DNA of 64,000 nt from Flavobacterium laiguense (lineage in GTDB: Bacteria; Bacteroidota; Bacteroidia; Flavobacteriales; Flavobacteriaceae), in assembly GCF_003097655.1 (NCBI RefSeq), contig NZ_QCZH01000001.1, positions 186,001 through 250,000 on the forward strand. Direction: 5' to 3'. The position numbers were made by a program, and so were the translations under genes. Position 1 is the stretch's first letter; each line of letters opens with the position of its first letter. Positions 63,484 to 64,000 of this stretch are shown here, piece after piece. The notes beneath the pieces were generated by a model. It worked only from the letters and a program-made list of their open reading frames with translations. It searched no databases and was not told the origin of the DNA.

Positions 63484-64000
63484 TTATACTACTCCTTGAG
63501 CAAGCATAGCATCGGCAACTTTTACAAATCCTGCGATGTTGGCTCCTCTTACGTAGTCTACATAACCAGTTGCATCAGTACCATATTTCACACATGAAGC
63601 GTGGATATCTTTCATGATTACTTTTAATCTTTCGTCAACTTCTTCTGAACTCCAGCTTAAACGCAATGAGTTTTGAGACATTTCAAGTCCTGAAGTTGCT
63701 ACTCCACCAGCATTTGAAGCTTTTCCTGGAGCGAATAAAATTTTAGCTTTTTGGAAAACATGAACCGCTTCTGGTGTAGAAGGCATGTTTGCACCTTCGG
63801 CAACACAGATACATCCGTTGGCAACAAGCACTTTTGCTTCGTCTTCGTTCAACTCATTTTGAGTTGCACAAGGCAAGGCTACATCACATTTTACTTCCCA
63901 TGGACGTTTTCCTGCTACGAATTTTGCATTTGGATATTTAGTAACGTATTCGCTAATTCTTCCTCTTTGCTCATTTTTAATTTCCATTACATATGCCAAT
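63484..64000 (-). CDS. gdhA: NADP-type glutamate dehydrogenase, C-terminal part (5' end outside window)
   Basis: About 172 C-terminal residues of the hexameric enzyme that makes glutamate from 2-oxoglutarate and ammonia. The visible part has ALPCATQNELNEDEAKVLVA, CVAEGANMPSTPEAVHVFQK, APGKASNAGGVATSGLEMSQ and the end RGANIAGFVKVADAMLAQGV, all matching the dinucleotide domain and helix end of GdhA. Start and N-terminal substrate domain are beyond the window edge. A terminator follows. The frame extends to position 64000 without a stop, so nothing suggests truncation. Confidence 0.95.
   Translation of the reverse strand, partial: LAYVMEIKNEQRGRISEYVTKYPNAKFVAGKRPWEVKCDVALPCATQNELNEDEAKVLVANGCICVAEGANMPSTPEAVHVFQKAKILFAPGKASNAGGVATSGLEMSQNSLRLSWSSEEVDERLKVIMKDIHASCVKYGTDATGYVDYVRGANIAGFVKVADAMLAQGVV

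Overview
The window is a chromosomal segment of a low-GC member of the Bacteroidota, most likely a Flavobacterium or close relative (family Flavobacteriaceae). The assignment rests on a PorZ-type component of the type IX secretion pathway, several TonB-dependent receptors with carboxypeptidase-like N-terminal domains, an IPExxxVDY protein ahead of pyruvate kinase, DUF5689, DUF6377 and DUF6249 proteins, and promoters of the Bacteroidota form TTTG-N19-TAnnTTTG (clearest ahead of the tRNA-Asn genes and acpP). Family names come from motif recognition; no database was searched.

Layout. 1-7.5 kb: the 5' end of a RecB/UvrD-type helicase gene, superoxide dismutase, a block of three tandem small-RNA-like repeats (about 1.12-1.74 kb), a long PurF-type amidotransferase with a PfkB kinase, an ECF sigma factor with its probable anti-sigma partner, a DUF6249 membrane protein, RNase HI and PurN. 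7.6-12.1 kb: a co-directional core run acpP-fabF-rnc-IPExxxVDY-pyk. 12.2-20.6 kb: a carbohydrate-related block (DUF6377 regulator, GH97 alpha-glucosidase) facing a DUF5689 lipoprotein / TonB receptor pair. 20.9-26 kb: MFS transporter, Gfo/Idh/MocA oxidoreductase, Old Yellow Enzyme and RseP. 26-27 kb: a duplicated tRNA-Asn / GIY-YIG locus with one tRNA copy broken by a palindrome and one truncated GIY-YIG gene. 27-36.5 kb: DinB, CYTH protein, RlpA, a small membrane protein, a fasciclin lipoprotein, an Oar-like TonB receptor and Pgi. 36.9-42.7 kb: M23 peptidase, tryptophan dioxygenase family protein, DUF3108 protein, then the tyrosine catabolism enzymes HppD and HmgA. 43-50 kb: patatin/BamA-like protein, UvrC, an aspartoacylase-like protein, a PLP decarboxylase and 5-formyl-THF cyclo-ligase. 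50-61.7 kb: hybrid histidine kinase, small lipoprotein, LspA, DksA-like protein, IleRS, RecO, PorZ and a GNAT acetyltransferase. 61.7-63.4 kb: a cassette-like insert with one gene of unknown function. The window ends inside NADP-type glutamate dehydrogenase.

Most genes are housekeeping or surface/transport functions and there is no prophage, CRISPR array, intact insertion sequence or defence island. The unusual content is between genes: three tandem ~75-nt RNA-like units, each with its own promoter-like box, 5' stem-loop and intrinsic terminator; a second RNA/leader candidate before the DUF3108 operon; a mobile-looking palindrome (core GATAGCTATC) that interrupts a tRNA and another repeat; a ~100-bp dispersed repeat whose central hairpin changes sequence between copies; nested palindromes; and a gene bracketed by exact inverted GTTATAGGCA boxes next to an imperfect hairpin, which resembles an integron-type cassette.
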